From JANXQG01 sp963709175 (GTDB taxonomy: Bacteria; Planctomycetota; Planctomycetia; Pirellulales; Thermoguttaceae), in NCBI GenBank assembly GCA_963709175.1, contig CAVPVK010000011.1, forward strand, positions 744,001 through 808,000: 64,000 nt of DNA, given 5' to 3'. Positions 1 to 8,344 of this stretch are shown here, in pieces (position 1 is the first letter of the stretch; each line of letters starts with the position of its first letter). Both the position numbers and the translations under genes were made by a program. The notes beneath the pieces are model-generated. The model did no database searches and was not told the DNA's origin. It was given only the letters and a program-made list of their open reading frames with translations.

Positions 1-1
1 C

Positions 2-2338
2 GAGCAGATCACCACGAAGATGATGGAGGTGCTGGAGAACGACCACCGTTCGCCGACCTACGTCAACCCGATCTTCCTCATGGCCCATAGCGGCGCTCGC
101 GGCGGCGTCGAGCAGATCCGCCAGTTGGCCGGTATGCGCGGCTTAATGGCCAAGCCCTCGGGCAAGATCATCGAGACGCCTATCAAGGCCAATTTCCGCG
201 AGGGCCTGAGCGTGCTGGAATACTTCAGCTCCACGCACGGAGCCCGCAAGGGCCTGGCCGACACGGCCTTGAAGACGGCCGACTCCGGCTATCTCACCCG
301 CAAGCTGGCCGACGTGGCCCAGAACGTCGTGGTTACCACGCACGACTGCGGCACCAGCAACGGCATTACCAAAGGAGTGATTTACCGCGGCGAGAAGGTG
401 GAAGTGAGCCTCAAGGACTCGATCCGCGGCCGCGTCAGCCGGGCGAACATCGTCAATCCCATCACCGACGAAGTGATCGTCAAGGAGAACGACCTGATCA
501 CCGTCGAGGTCGCCCGCCGCATCGAGCAGATGGGCCTGGAGCGGATCCAGGTCCGCAGCCCGATGACCTGCGAGGCGGAATTGGGCATCTGCGCCCTGTG
601 CTACGGCATGGACCTTTCCACCGGCACGCTGGTGGAAGAAGGCATGGCCGTGGGAATCATCGCCGCGCAGAGCATCGGCGAGCCGGGCACGCAGTTGACG
701 ATGCGGACGTTTCACATCGGCGGCACCGCCGCCCGCCACGTCGAGGAGAGCGAGATCAAGGCCAAGAAGCAGGGCGTGGTCAAGTTCACCCGCATGAAGG
801 TCGTCCGCAACGACGCCGGGCAGCACGTGGTGCTCACCCGCAACGGCGAGATCCTCATCCTCGACCCCAAGGGCCGCGAGTTGGAGAAATACGACGTGCC
901 TGCCGGGGCCAACCTGGCGGTGGCGGAAAACCAGGAAGTCGTGCCTGGCGCCTTGCTATGCCAGTGGGACCCGCACGCCATCCCCATTCTCGCCGAAGTC
1001 ACCGGGAAGGCCCGCTTCGAGGACATCATCGAAGGCGAGACGATGCGGCTGGAGAAGGACCCCAGCGGCCACCAGCGCAAGATGATCATGGAGCACAAGG
1101 GCGACTTGCACCCGCAGATCATCCTTGAGGACGAGTCGGGCAAGATCCTCGACTTCTATTACCTCCCGGAAAAAGCCCACATCGAGGTCATCGAGGGCAA
1201 CCGCGTTTCTGCCGGCACGCTGCTGGCCAAGACCCCGCGGGAAGTTGCCGGAACGCAAGACATCACCGGCGGTCTGCCCCGCGTGACGGAGATCTTCGAG
1301 GCCCGCAAGCCCAAGGACCCCGCCGTGATCGCCGAGCTCGACGGTACCGTGGAGTTGCTGGGCGAGAAGCGCCGCGGCAAGCGGACGATCATCGTCCGCA
1401 GCGAAAGCGGCATCGAGCGCGAGCACCTCGTCTCGCACGGCAAGCACCTGCGGGTCCACGCCGGCAGTTTCGTCCGCGCCGGCGAGGCCCTGGTGGACGG
1501 CCCGCTCGTTCCGCACGACATCCTTCGCATCTCCGGCGAGGAAGCCGTGCAGGACTACCTCACCCGCGAGATCCAGAACGTCTACCGCAGCCAGCGCGTG
1601 GAGATCAACGACAAGCACATCGAGATCATCGTCTCGCAGATGCTGCGGAAGGTCCGCGTCGAGAGCACCGGCGACACCTCGCTGTTGCCCGGCTCGATCA
1701 TGGACAAGTTCGAGTTCCGCGCTGTCAACCGGGAATTGGGCAAGTGCCAGAAGATCGTGCAAAAGGGAGATAGCGAGTTCGCCGAAGGAGCGATCGTGCC
1801 GATCGACGCCCTCAATGCGCAGAACGCCCAGATCGAGGCCCTCGGCGGCACGCCGGCCAAGGGCGTCAAGCCCAAATCTGCCACCGCCAGCACGCAGCTC
1901 CTGGGCATCACCAAGGCGGCCGTGCAGAGTTCCAGTTTCATCTCGGCCGCCAGCTTCCAGGAAACGACGAAAGTACTGACGGAGGCCGCCCTGGCCGGCA
2001 AGATCGACCGCCTCGTCGGCCTTAAGGAGAACGTGATCCTCGGGCACCTGATCCCCGCCGGGACGGGCTTCCGCACGTACCAGGATTCAGAAGTCCGCAT
2101 CCGCCCGCAGGCCCTGGAGGGTCTGGGACCGGAGAAAGAAGACGTCCTTGCTCGTCACTTCCCCTTGCTGGAGGCCGCCGACAAGTTGGAGGCCAAGGCG
2201 GGCGACGGCCAGAAGTCCAGCGGCCCCAGCCCCTTGGACGCCCTTTTCGAGCACGCTGCGACGGTAGACGAGGACGACGAAGCGGAGCCGGAAGAACTAG
2301 TAGCGGAAAGGGGCGAAGAAGAGGACGATGGGGAATAG
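2..2338 (+). CDS. rpoC: RNA polymerase beta' subunit, C-terminal part (5' end outside window)
   Basis: This is the C-terminal half (about 778 residues) of the catalytic beta' subunit of RNA polymerase; the reading frame is already open at base 2, so the gene begins upstream of the window. Visible landmarks are the second zinc-binding cysteine set (DCGT near residue 117, then CEAELGICALCYG near 190-202), and the trigger-loop segment GEPGTQLTMRTFHIGG around residue 225. The protein ends in an acidic tail rich in Asp and Glu. No frameshift is seen. It is followed by rpsL and rpsG, the usual rpoBC-str order. Identification is secure; only the start is missing. Confidence 0.98.
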   Translation, partial: EQITTKMMEVLENDHRSPTYVNPIFLMAHSGARGGVEQIRQLAGMRGLMAKPSGKIIETPIKANFREGLSVLEYFSSTHGARKGLADTALKTADSGYLTRKLADVAQNVVVTTHDCGTSNGITKGVIYRGEKVEVSLKDSIRGRVSRANIVNPITDEVIVKENDLITVEVARRIEQMGLERIQVRSPMTCEAELGICALCYGMDLSTGTLVEEGMAVGIIAAQSIGEPGTQLTMRTFHIGGTAARHVEESEIKAKKQGVVKFTRMKVVRNDAGQHVVLTRNGEILILDPKGRELEKYDVPAGANLAVAENQEVVPGALLCQWDPHAIPILAEVTGKARFEDIIEGETMRLEKDPSGHQRKMIMEHKGDLHPQIILEDESGKILDFYYLPEKAHIEVIEGNRVSAGTLLAKTPREVAGTQDITGGLPRVTEIFEARKPKDPAVIAELDGTVELLGEKRRGKRTIIVRSESGIEREHLVSHGKHLRVHAGSFVRAGEALVDGPLVPHDILRISGEEAVQDYLTREIQNVYRSQRVEINDKHIEIIVSQMLRKVRVESTGDTSLLPGSIMDKFEFRAVNRELGKCQKIVQKGDSEFAEGAIVPIDALNAQNAQIEALGGTPAKGVKPKSATASTQLLGITKAAVQSSSFISAASFQETTKVLTEAALAGKIDRLVGLKENVILGHLIPAGTGFRTYQDSEVRIRPQALEGLGPEKEDVLARHFPLLEAADKLEAKAGDGQKSSGPSPLDALFEHAATVDEDDEAEPEELVAERGEEEDDGE

Positions 2339-2465
2339 GGCGGCGGTTGGGAGTTGAGCAGGACACGGCTCTCATTTGCCGTTCCAGGACCGGGATCGGG
2401 CCAATGTGCGGCCAGGAGACTGAGTTTGCCGGAGCGAAAGTCGCGAAAGCGGGGAAGTGCCCCCG

Positions 2466-2494
2466 TTGACACCCTTGGAAAAAACCGGCACAAT
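2466..2494 (+). promoter_or_regulatory. sigma70-type promoter for rpsL-rpsG
   Basis: TTGACA at 2466-2471, a 17-base spacer and CACAAT at 2489-2494 form a near-consensus sigma70 promoter. It lies in the 315-base gap between rpoC and rpsL (2339-2653), with a predicted start about 150 bases before rpsL. The rest of the gap shows no gene; a weak purine stretch precedes the rpsL ATG. Confidence 0.6.
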
Positions 2495-2653
2495 GATGGA
2501 TTCCCGTCGCCTGTGGGGATTTGGGCACAGGAATTGTAGGATCTTCGCCGATTCTGTGTCGGTCGAAGCGAGAATACACCCCAAGCCCCCGCGTTGGTGT
2601 GAGGGAAGAAGCCTCCACCGACCCCGCGCCGGTGGTAAAACGACTGAGTAGCT

Positions 2654-3028
2654 ATGCCGACAATTAATCAACTGGTCCGAAAGAATCGCGTCTATCAGCG
2701 CCGCTATAGCAAAGCGCCGGTGCTGGAACAGTGTCCGCAGAAGCGCGGCGTCTGCCTCCAGGTCAAGACGATGACCCCCAAGAAGCCCAATTCGGCCTTG
2801 CGGAAGATCACCCGCGTACGGCTTTCCAACGGCAAGGAAGTCACGGTCTACATTCCCGGCGAGGGCCACAGCCTGCAGGAACACTCGATCGTGCTGATCC
2901 GCGGCGGACGTATTCGCGACCTGCCCGGCGTGCGCTACCAGGTCGTCCGCGGCGCCTTGGACACCCTGGGTGTCGAGGGCCGTAAACAGTCCCGCAGCCG
3001 ATACGGCGCTAAGAAGGCGAGCAAGTAA
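2654..3028 (+). CDS. rpsL: 30S ribosomal protein S12
   Basis: The 124-residue length and the segments CPQKRGVC, PKKPNSALRK and PGEGHSLQEHS identify S12, the decoding-centre protein. Numbering matches E. coli S12 without gaps to residue 89. Lys43 (first Lys of PKKPNSALRK) is present, but residue 88, Lys in E. coli (GGRVKDLPG), is Arg here (GGRIRDLPG). The K88R change is a classic streptomycin-resistance substitution. It starts a likely two-gene ribosomal unit with rpsG, 89 bases downstream. Confidence 0.98.
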   Translation: MPTINQLVRKNRVYQRRYSKAPVLEQCPQKRGVCLQVKTMTPKKPNSALRKITRVRLSNGKEVTVYIPGEGHSLQEHSIVLIRGGRIRDLPGVRYQVVRGALDTLGVEGRKQSRSRYGAKKASK

Positions 3029-3036
3029 GATACAAG

Positions 3037-3090
3037 AGGTCTTGGGACTTGGGTCTTAGACAACCGCCTAAGATCTAAAATCCAAGACCT
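3037..3090. repeat. nested inverted repeat between rpsL and rpsG
   Basis: AGGTCTTGG at 3037-3045 pairs with CCAAGACCT at 3082-3090, and inside it TCTTAG (3054-3059) pairs with CTAAGA (3068-3073). The fold fills most of the rpsL-rpsG gap. It could act as an attenuator or RNA-processing site, or be a dispersed repeat: a similar 'gggacttggg' phrase recurs near 55270. Confidence 0.45.
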
Positions 3091-3117
3091 AAGACCAAAT
3101 AACCCCTTAATCACCAC

Positions 3118-3588
3118 ATGGGTCGCATTACAGCCAGTCGCAAAACCCTCGCCCCCGATCCGAAGTTCGGTTCGATCCTGGCGAGCAAGTTCGTCAATTG
3201 CATGATGTGGAACGGCAAGAAGAGCAACGCGCGGCGGGTCTTCTACGGTGCCTTGGACATCATCCAAGAGAAGCTCAAGGACGTCCCGCCGATCGAGGTC
3301 TTCACGCAGGCCGTCGAGAACGTCAAGCCGAATATCGAAGTCCGTTCGAAGCGCGTCGGCGGTGCCTCGTACCAGGTGCCTATGCAGGTCAACCGCACCC
3401 GGCAGCAGTCGCTGGCCATCCGCTGGATTCTCGGTTCCTGCCGCGAGAAGAAGGGCCGGCCGATGCACGAGAAACTGGCCGCCGAGTTGCTCCAGGCGTA
3501 CAACCGCGAAGGCGCCGCGTACACCAAGCGCGAAAACGTCCATCGCATGGCCGACGCCAACAAGGCCTTCGCCCACTTCGCCTGGTAG
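3118..3588 (+). CDS. rpsG: 30S ribosomal protein S7
   Basis: This 156-residue protein has the normal S7 length and hallmark segments: the start MGRITASRKTLAPDP, FTQAVENVKPNIEVRSKRVGGASYQVPMQV, and IRWILGSCREK. S7 nucleates assembly of the 30S head by binding 16S rRNA. In most bacteria fusA and tuf follow rpsG; here a metabolic dehydrogenase follows 20 bases later on the same strand. Confidence 0.98.
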   Translation: MGRITASRKTLAPDPKFGSILASKFVNCMMWNGKKSNARRVFYGALDIIQEKLKDVPPIEVFTQAVENVKPNIEVRSKRVGGASYQVPMQVNRTRQQSLAIRWILGSCREKKGRPMHEKLAAELLQAYNREGAAYTKRENVHRMADANKAFAHFAW

Positions 3589-3608
3589 TCACCGGATAAG
3601 AGAACATC

Positions 3609-4679
3609 GTGAGCAGCAATGACATTCTTCGCGTCGCGGTGGTAGGCGGCGATGGGACCGGTCCGGAAGTCACCGTCGAGGCCGTTAAGGTCTTCAAGGC
3701 CGTTGCGGCCCTGGAGGGCATCCGCTATGAGCTCAAGGATTTCGATCTCGGCGGCGAACGCTATCTCCGCACGGGCGAAATCCTTCCCGAAGACGTGGCC
3801 TGCGAACTGGCCAAGTTCAGGGCCGTGCTGTTGGGCGCGGTCGGGCACCCCGACGTCCCCCCCGGCGTGCTGGAGAAGGGCCTGCTCCTGGCCCTGCGGT
3901 TCCGTTTCGACCAGTACATCAACCTGCGGCCGGTGAAGCTTTTTCCCGGCGTGGAAACGCCGCTGGCGGGCAAAGGGCCCGGCGACATCGATTTTGTCGT
4001 CGTCCGCGAAAACACCGAGGACATGTACGCGGGAGTGGGCGGTTGGCTGAAAAAGGGCACGCCCGACGAGGTCGCCACGCAAACGGCGATCTACACCCGC
4101 AAGGGCTGCGAGCGCTGTATCCGTTGGGCCTTCGAGTTCACCCGTAAGCGGAACAAGAAAAAGCAGCTTACGCTGGTTGCCAAGACCAACGTCCTGACCT
4201 ACGGCCACGATCTTTGGTGGCGGACATTCCAGGACGTTGCCAAGGAGTATCCCGACATCAAGCCCGACTACAATCACGTCGACGCCTGCTGCATGTGGAT
4301 GGTGAAGAACCCGGAATACTTCGACGTGATCGTGACGACGAACATGTTCGGCGACATCATCACCGACCTGGCCGGCATTCTTCAGGGCGGCATGGGCGTG
4401 GCTGCCGGCGGCAACATCAATCCCGAGCCGGGCGGGCTAAGCATGTTCGAGCCCATGGGCGGCAGTGCGCCCAAGTATACCGGCAAGAACGTCATCAATC
4501 CCATCGCCGCCATTGCGGCCTGCGGCATGCTGTTGGAGCAAAGCGGATACCCCCAGGCTGGCCAACGGGTGATGCAGGCCGTTCAGACGGTCACCGGCAC
4601 GAAGATGAAGAGTCAGGCCGCCGGCAAGATGGGCTATGGCACCCGGGAAGTCGGCGACTTGGTCTGCGAAGCCCTTTAG
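3609..4679 (+). CDS. isocitrate/isopropylmalate dehydrogenase family protein
   Basis: A 356-residue beta-decarboxylating dehydrogenase of the isocitrate/3-isopropylmalate family, starting at GTG 3609 just after rpsG. It carries the Rossmann-like start VAVVGGDGTGPEV, the substrate Arg in NLRPVKLFPG, VVRENTEDMYAG, the catalytic Lys in LVAKTNVLTYG, and metal-binding Asp residues in NMFGDIITDLAG. The RENTED phrase is isocitrate- or tartrate-dehydrogenase-like, whereas typical LeuB has REL(T)GG, so the substrate cannot be fixed by reading alone. The family reaction is NAD(P)-dependent oxidation and decarboxylation of a 2-hydroxy acid. Its place next to ribosomal genes may be simple adjacency. Confidence 0.85.
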   Translation: MSSNDILRVAVVGGDGTGPEVTVEAVKVFKAVAALEGIRYELKDFDLGGERYLRTGEILPEDVACELAKFRAVLLGAVGHPDVPPGVLEKGLLLALRFRFDQYINLRPVKLFPGVETPLAGKGPGDIDFVVVRENTEDMYAGVGGWLKKGTPDEVATQTAIYTRKGCERCIRWAFEFTRKRNKKKQLTLVAKTNVLTYGHDLWWRTFQDVAKEYPDIKPDYNHVDACCMWMVKNPEYFDVIVTTNMFGDIITDLAGILQGGMGVAAGGNINPEPGGLSMFEPMGGSAPKYTGKNVINPIAAIAACGMLLEQSGYPQAGQRVMQAVQTVTGTKMKSQAAGKMGYGTREVGDLVCEAL

Positions 4680-4686
4680 AGTACGC

Positions 4687-4805
4687 CAGGCTTTCTTGCC
4701 TGACAGCAGCTTCACAAGAGGTCGGGTTCCAAGCGAGCGGCTTCCGCCGGCGGTCTCGCACGCTCGATTGTCAGCCCGGAAAGGCTGACGTACGTCGGCC
4801 TTTCC
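4687..4805. repeat. palindromic repeat cluster (CAGGC/GCCTG type and 28-base palindrome)
   Basis: CAGGC (4687-4691) and GCCTG (4698-4702) form a short hairpin directly after the dehydrogenase stop. A second, near-perfect 28-base palindrome at 4778-4805 is centred on GACGTACGTC with GGAAAGGC/GCCTTTCC arms. The cluster lies between convergent genes, so it may serve as a two-way terminator. Similar CAGGC...GCCTG motifs recur at 13188 and 18900-18958, which suggests a dispersed family. Confidence 0.55.
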
Positions 4806-4833
4806 AGGGTGACAGAATCGCCGATAGATCGAC

Positions 4834-5241
4834 CTATGCCGCGGCGATCTTGGGTCGCAACGTTTCGAAAAGGTTGATCGTCGCCAGCATCTGCCCCTGC
4901 TCGTCGTAGAACTGCACGATTCCCACGGCCACCAGCCACATCGCCAGATAGCCCTCCCGCCGATAGCTGCGAGCCACGTAGCGACCTGCGTCGATGAGGA
5001 TTCTCTCGTCGATATCGCCGCTGGCAGAGCCCGCATCCTCAGCATCATCTCGGCGCCGCGTGGAGTTCGGAAATCCGCTGGCGGGGCGGTCCGGTTCGTA
5101 AAGGCGGGGAAAACGGCCGGTCTGACGGCCCTTTGGGGTCATGGGGGCTGCCCGGGTTTGGGGTCGCCCGAGCCCCAAGTAGTCGGAAAAGACTCGCTCC
5201 ACAATGCGGCGCACTTCATTTGCGCGAGGATCCGTCCGCAT
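4834..5241 (-). CDS. small protein of unknown function (135 aa)
   Basis: I do not recognise this family. The ATG at 5241 is chosen because it is preceded by a strong AAGGAGGT ribosome-binding site about 6 bases away. The N-terminal part (MRTDPRANEVRRIVERVF) is helical and charged; the middle (residues about 35-75) is rich in Arg, Pro and Asp and looks disordered. The C-terminal part (about 80-135) looks folded, with SYRREGYLAMWLVAVGIVQFYDEQGQML and INLFETLRP. No signal peptide or clear membrane segment is visible. It is convergent with the upstream dehydrogenase and lies downstream of the thuA-like gene on the same strand. Confidence 0.7.
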   Translation of the reverse strand: MRTDPRANEVRRIVERVFSDYLGLGRPQTRAAPMTPKGRQTGRFPRLYEPDRPASGFPNSTRRRDDAEDAGSASGDIDERILIDAGRYVARSYRREGYLAMWLVAVGIVQFYDEQGQMLATINLFETLRPKIAAA

Positions 5242-5351
5242 GCTCAACCTCCTTGTCGGCTTCGATGGATCGCTAAAGTCTACAGCTTTCGCGGAAATGC
5301 CCCAAGCCCAGTATTCTGACGTCCCGAAGATTGACCTTAGCGGCCACGGCA

Positions 5352-5418
5352 GGCCGGAACAAGCTTGCGCGGTTCCGCAAGATACTAGCAAGTCCCTGAA
5401 GGCACGCTTGTTCCGGCC
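5352..5418. repeat. 13-bp inverted repeat downstream of the thuA-like gene
   Basis: GGCCGGAACAAGC (5352-5364) is the exact reverse complement of 5406-5418. Between them lies an inner hairpin TTGCG...CGCAA. The structure sits just past the stop of the ThuA gene, between it and the next minus-strand start, so a terminator or mRNA-processing role is possible. There is no long T run. Confidence 0.5.
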
Positions 5419-5444
5419 AACGCTTTACTGCAAACCATAACGCG

Positions 5445-6227
5445 CTAGCTTTTTCCGCCGGCCCACTCCACGGCGTTGCAGAGCACCTTCCGCATATTGG
5501 CATCGAAGAAGATCGGATAGGTCTCGTGGCCGGGCTGGAAGTAAACGACACGCCCCTTCCCGGCGGTCCAGACCATGCACTGCCGCGACGATTCCTTACT
5601 GCCGTCGGGCCGCGTATACACGCCGTCGAAAACGACCGATTCCGGCTCGGGACACTCAAAGGGCTCGGTGTAGCGCTCGGTGTGCGGGAAGCTGAAATCA
5701 CTGAGGCCCGCGGCGATCGGATGCTGCTTGTCTTTAACGATCATTTCCAGCTTGCTGCCGTCCTCAACATAGCCGCCCTTCCAGCCACAGTTGGTGCCCA
5801 GAATGGCCTTGAGGGCCTTGGAGTAATGGGCCGAATGCATGGCGATGAACCCCATGCCGCCCTCTTTTACTCGCTCGACAATCCGCCGGACGTGCTCGTC
5901 GGTCACTTCTCCGTGTCGCTGGTGGCCCCACCACATGAGCACGCTGGTCTTGTCGAGCGAACTGGCCGGAACTCCCTGCTCGGGGTCGGCGATGGAGGCC
6001 GTCACGACTTCCCAGCCCTTGGCCTTCAGCGGCTTCAGGCCATCGGCAACAGCCGCGTTGATGTCGTGGGGATAGACGTTCTTGGGCGCGGTCTTCTCCG
6101 ACCAGACAACAACCCGGCGCTGCGGCTCGGCGGCCCAGGCGGACGAGGAGTCAAGGAGTTCAACGGCAGCGGTTGCGCCGGCGGCGAGGACCGTGCGACG
6201 GGAAAACAGCGGGTGTCGAGTAGACAT
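5445..6227 (-). CDS. ThuA-domain protein with Tat-type signal
   Basis: A 260-residue protein with a twin-arginine leader (FSRRTVLAAGATAAVELL, then AWA-A cleavage) followed by a ThuA-like glutamine-amidotransferase-fold domain (about residues 35-258). Supporting phrases are LMWWGHQRHGEVTDEHV, GGMGFIAMHSAHYSKALKAILG, and GKGRVVYFQPGHETYPIFF. Members of this family occur in sugar-utilisation and secreted oxidoreductase clusters in planctomycetes; the true reaction is not established. The start ATG at 6227 has only a weak purine stretch before it. A group II intron lies about 80 bases upstream and may have displaced its original promoter region. Confidence 0.85.
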   Translation of the reverse strand: MSTRHPLFSRRTVLAAGATAAVELLDSSSAWAAEPQRRVVVWSEKTAPKNVYPHDINAAVADGLKPLKAKGWEVVTASIADPEQGVPASSLDKTSVLMWWGHQRHGEVTDEHVRRIVERVKEGGMGFIAMHSAHYSKALKAILGTNCGWKGGYVEDGSKLEMIVKDKQHPIAAGLSDFSFPHTERYTEPFECPEPESVVFDGVYTRPDGSKESSRQCMVWTAGKGRVVYFQPGHETYPIFFDANMRKVLCNAVEWAGGKS

Positions 6228-6309
6228 AATATGGTCTTTCAGTTAGGTTTGCTTTGTATTCCCTGTTGCTCCGCTCTTTCGATCAGCGGAGTGTCACAAT
6301 ATTCAACCA

Positions 6310-6369
6310 TGTGAGAAGACTTCAATGCCCCTCACAGAACCGGACTTGCAGATTTCCCACATCCGGCTC
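6310..6369 (-). ncRNA. group II intron domains V and VI
   Basis: On the minus strand, 6369-6337 folds as the catalytic domain V hairpin: GAGCCGGA pairs with TCCGGTTC, with an internal loop and a GAAA-type cap. It is followed directly by domain VI, TGTGAG (6336-6331) pairing with CTCACA (6315-6310). The branch-point adenosine is expected on the 3' side of domain VI. Location just downstream of the maturase stop is canonical. Confidence 0.7.
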
Positions 6370-6380
6370 TTCAGTAAAGT

Positions 6381-7721
6381 TCACCTCCCAGGCGAGAGGG
6401 TGTTGAGTTTGTGGACTATCCGCGGCGTCGGCAGGGGATAGTGCTTCAGGTACACCCAAAAGCCTTCCCAGGAAAACGACTGCTTCTGGCTGCGGCGGTT
6501 AAGCCACTTCATGGCCAGTTGGACTACCCGCCGGTAGTAGCGAGCCAGCGAGCGCATATTGCCGCTGATCCCATAATACTGGTAGTGTCCCGTCAGCTTG
6601 GCCTTCAAAACCGACCACCATTCCTTGACCGGATAGCGATTCCGCACCGCCTTGAGCCAATCGTTCAACTCACGGCACTTCTTGCGAAACTTCTTCTGGC
6701 TGGTCTGGCGGCCGACCTTGAACTTCCCCCACCGACTGCTGTCGCAGTAGTGAGTGAAGCCCAGGAAATCGAAGGTATTGGGCCGTCGTTTCTGCCGTTG
6801 GGCGTTCTGTCGTTCATACCGCCCAAAGCTGATCACGCGAGTTTTCTCTGGATGCAACACCAGATCAAACTGCGTGAACCGCTCACGCAGTGCCTCCAAA
6901 ATGTGCTGCGCATCGTCCTGATACTGGACCAGGCAGACAAAATCGTCCGCATAGCGCACCAGAAAGCACGCGCCCCGAACCTGACGTTTGACACGTTTTT
7001 CAAACCACAGGTCAAGCACATAATGCAGGAAGATATTCGAAAGCATCGGGCTCAGATTGCCCCCTTGCGGTGTTCCTTGCTCGGTGGCCACGACCTGGCC
7101 CGCCTCAAAATACCCTGCCTTCAGAAACCGCTGAATCAGCAGCAGAAAGCTCGGGTCCTTGATGCGGACTTGCAGGCATTTCATCAACCCGGGGTGCGAC
7201 ACGCTGTCAAAGAAAGCTTTGAGATCCGCATCGATCACATGGTTGATGGGCTGCGTCATGATTGTCGTGCTCACCGCGTGGAGCGCCTGGTGGCACCCTC
7301 GCCCCGGTCGAAAACCGTACGAGCAGCCGAGGAAGTCCGCTTCGTAGATCGACTCCAGAATCTCGGCGATCCCTTTCTGCACGATCTTGTCTTCAAGAGC
7401 GGGCAGTCCCAGCGGCCTCTGCGAGTGCTCGTCCTTGGGAATGTAGACCCGTTTGGCAGGCAGCGGCTTGTACCGCTTCGCCTTCATCCGTGTCACCAGG
7501 TCCCGCAGGTTCTCGTCCAGATGCTCTCCGTACTCCTTCCACGTCACACCATCCACGCCACTGGCCCGGTCCCTGCCGAGCCGGTGGTAACATGCCGCCA
7601 GGAACTGCTCGTCCAGCAAATGAGCTAAGCTCGTGTACTGGCATTGCGGCTCCTCGCGAGCCCGTTTGGCTATGAGGATTAGTTTTGTCCACGTAGTGAC
7701 TTCCAGTTCTGTGTCTGGCAT
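6381..7721 (-). CDS. ltrA: group II intron reverse transcriptase/maturase
   Basis: A reverse transcriptase of about 446 residues. It shows RT fingers (RASGVDGVTWKEY, RPLGLPALEDKIVQKGIAEILE, GFRPGRGCHQAL), the palm motif RYADDFVCL with the catalytic YADD, EQGTPQGGNLSPMLSNI, and a maturase (X) domain near the C-terminus (WWSVLKAKLTGHYQYYGI). No HNH endonuclease domain follows, as in compact bacterial introns. The ATG at 7721 is preferred because GAGGAAG precedes it by a few bases; in-frame starts at 7733 and 7772 are alternatives. It would bind and help splice the surrounding intron. No frameshift is seen, so the element could be active. Confidence 0.93.
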   Translation of the reverse strand: MPDTELEVTTWTKLILIAKRAREEPQCQYTSLAHLLDEQFLAACYHRLGRDRASGVDGVTWKEYGEHLDENLRDLVTRMKAKRYKPLPAKRVYIPKDEHSQRPLGLPALEDKIVQKGIAEILESIYEADFLGCSYGFRPGRGCHQALHAVSTTIMTQPINHVIDADLKAFFDSVSHPGLMKCLQVRIKDPSFLLLIQRFLKAGYFEAGQVVATEQGTPQGGNLSPMLSNIFLHYVLDLWFEKRVKRQVRGACFLVRYADDFVCLVQYQDDAQHILEALRERFTQFDLVLHPEKTRVISFGRYERQNAQRQKRRPNTFDFLGFTHYCDSSRWGKFKVGRQTSQKKFRKKCRELNDWLKAVRNRYPVKEWWSVLKAKLTGHYQYYGISGNMRSLARYYRRVVQLAMKWLNRRSQKQSFSWEGFWVYLKHYPLPTPRIVHKLNTLSPGR

Positions 7722-8344
7722 ACGCTTCCTCATTCCTCTACACTCTACTGCCAACCCCTTCGAGTGGGCCATCGACCCGCGCCGGGCATTGCCCCGACTA
7801 CGCCTCTACTATGAGTTGGTCCGACTGCCATGCAGTCATACTTCCGCCTCACCTCTTCGGCTTCGTTGGAAGCTTCCTTTTGGGAACGGCATGGCTCTCC
7901 CAAGTTCCGATGTAAACCGTTAGATGACCTGCCATGGACTCAGACCCCGGCACGGCGTGCCGCACTCACCGTATCGCGCGTCACGCTGCTGGCTTCCAGA
8001 CCATGAAACCCTTGGCCCTGTGCAACAAGGAGAATTTCGGGGCTCAATACCTTCACTTGCGTTATGGCCGATCATCCGCCCTCCCTTTGGCCTCACGTGA
8101 TTTGTTGTCTCCTCACGTGCAAAGTTCAGTTCCGGCCTGATGGTTAGTCTTTGGCCGGGTTGGATTGTCCAACTGATTCACATCAGCTTTTCTTGGCACA
8201 CTCATGGCAGGCTCCAGGAGGAAATAAGGAGGGGGGAAATCGGAGTCTTATCGTAATTGCCGCGCCACCCCTCGTCAAACAGATTGGCCTATCGCTGCCT
8301 TCCTTTTCCCATTCGACACTCTAGCAAGAAAGCAGGGGTCCTGT

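Larger units (their letters stand above)
6309..8201 (-). mobile_element. group II intron (about 1.9 kb, encoding a maturase)
   Basis: A retroelement on the minus strand. Its 3' end carries a domain V-like hairpin (6337-6369, GAGCCGGATG...GTCCGGTTC with a GGAAA-containing loop) and a domain VI-like hairpin (6310-6336). The best 5' end is GTGTGCC reading leftward from 8201, matching the GUGYG consensus. The 5' exon then ends in CCATGA, and TCATGG occurs inside the intron near 8000-8010, a candidate EBS1/IBS1 pairing. The reverse transcriptase lies between domains I-III and V. Ends are inferred by eye; the 3' end could be off by a few bases. Confidence 0.75.

Noticed and set aside
143..826. 227-codon minus-strand open frame opposite rpoC
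   Set aside because: It is antisense to a conserved essential gene and has the Ala/Arg/Leu/His-rich make-up of a GC-rich shadow frame.
956..2047. 363-codon minus-strand open frame opposite rpoC
   Set aside because: Low-complexity composition and full overlap with rpoC; no domain or binding site.
4712..4939. 75-codon minus-strand frame over the palindromes at 4.7-4.8 kb
   Set aside because: It covers palindromic repeats and overlaps the better-supported gene at 4834-5241.
6411..7628. 405-codon plus-strand frame opposite the group II reverse transcriptase
   Set aside because: The minus strand has full RT motifs including YADD; the plus-strand frame is a shadow.
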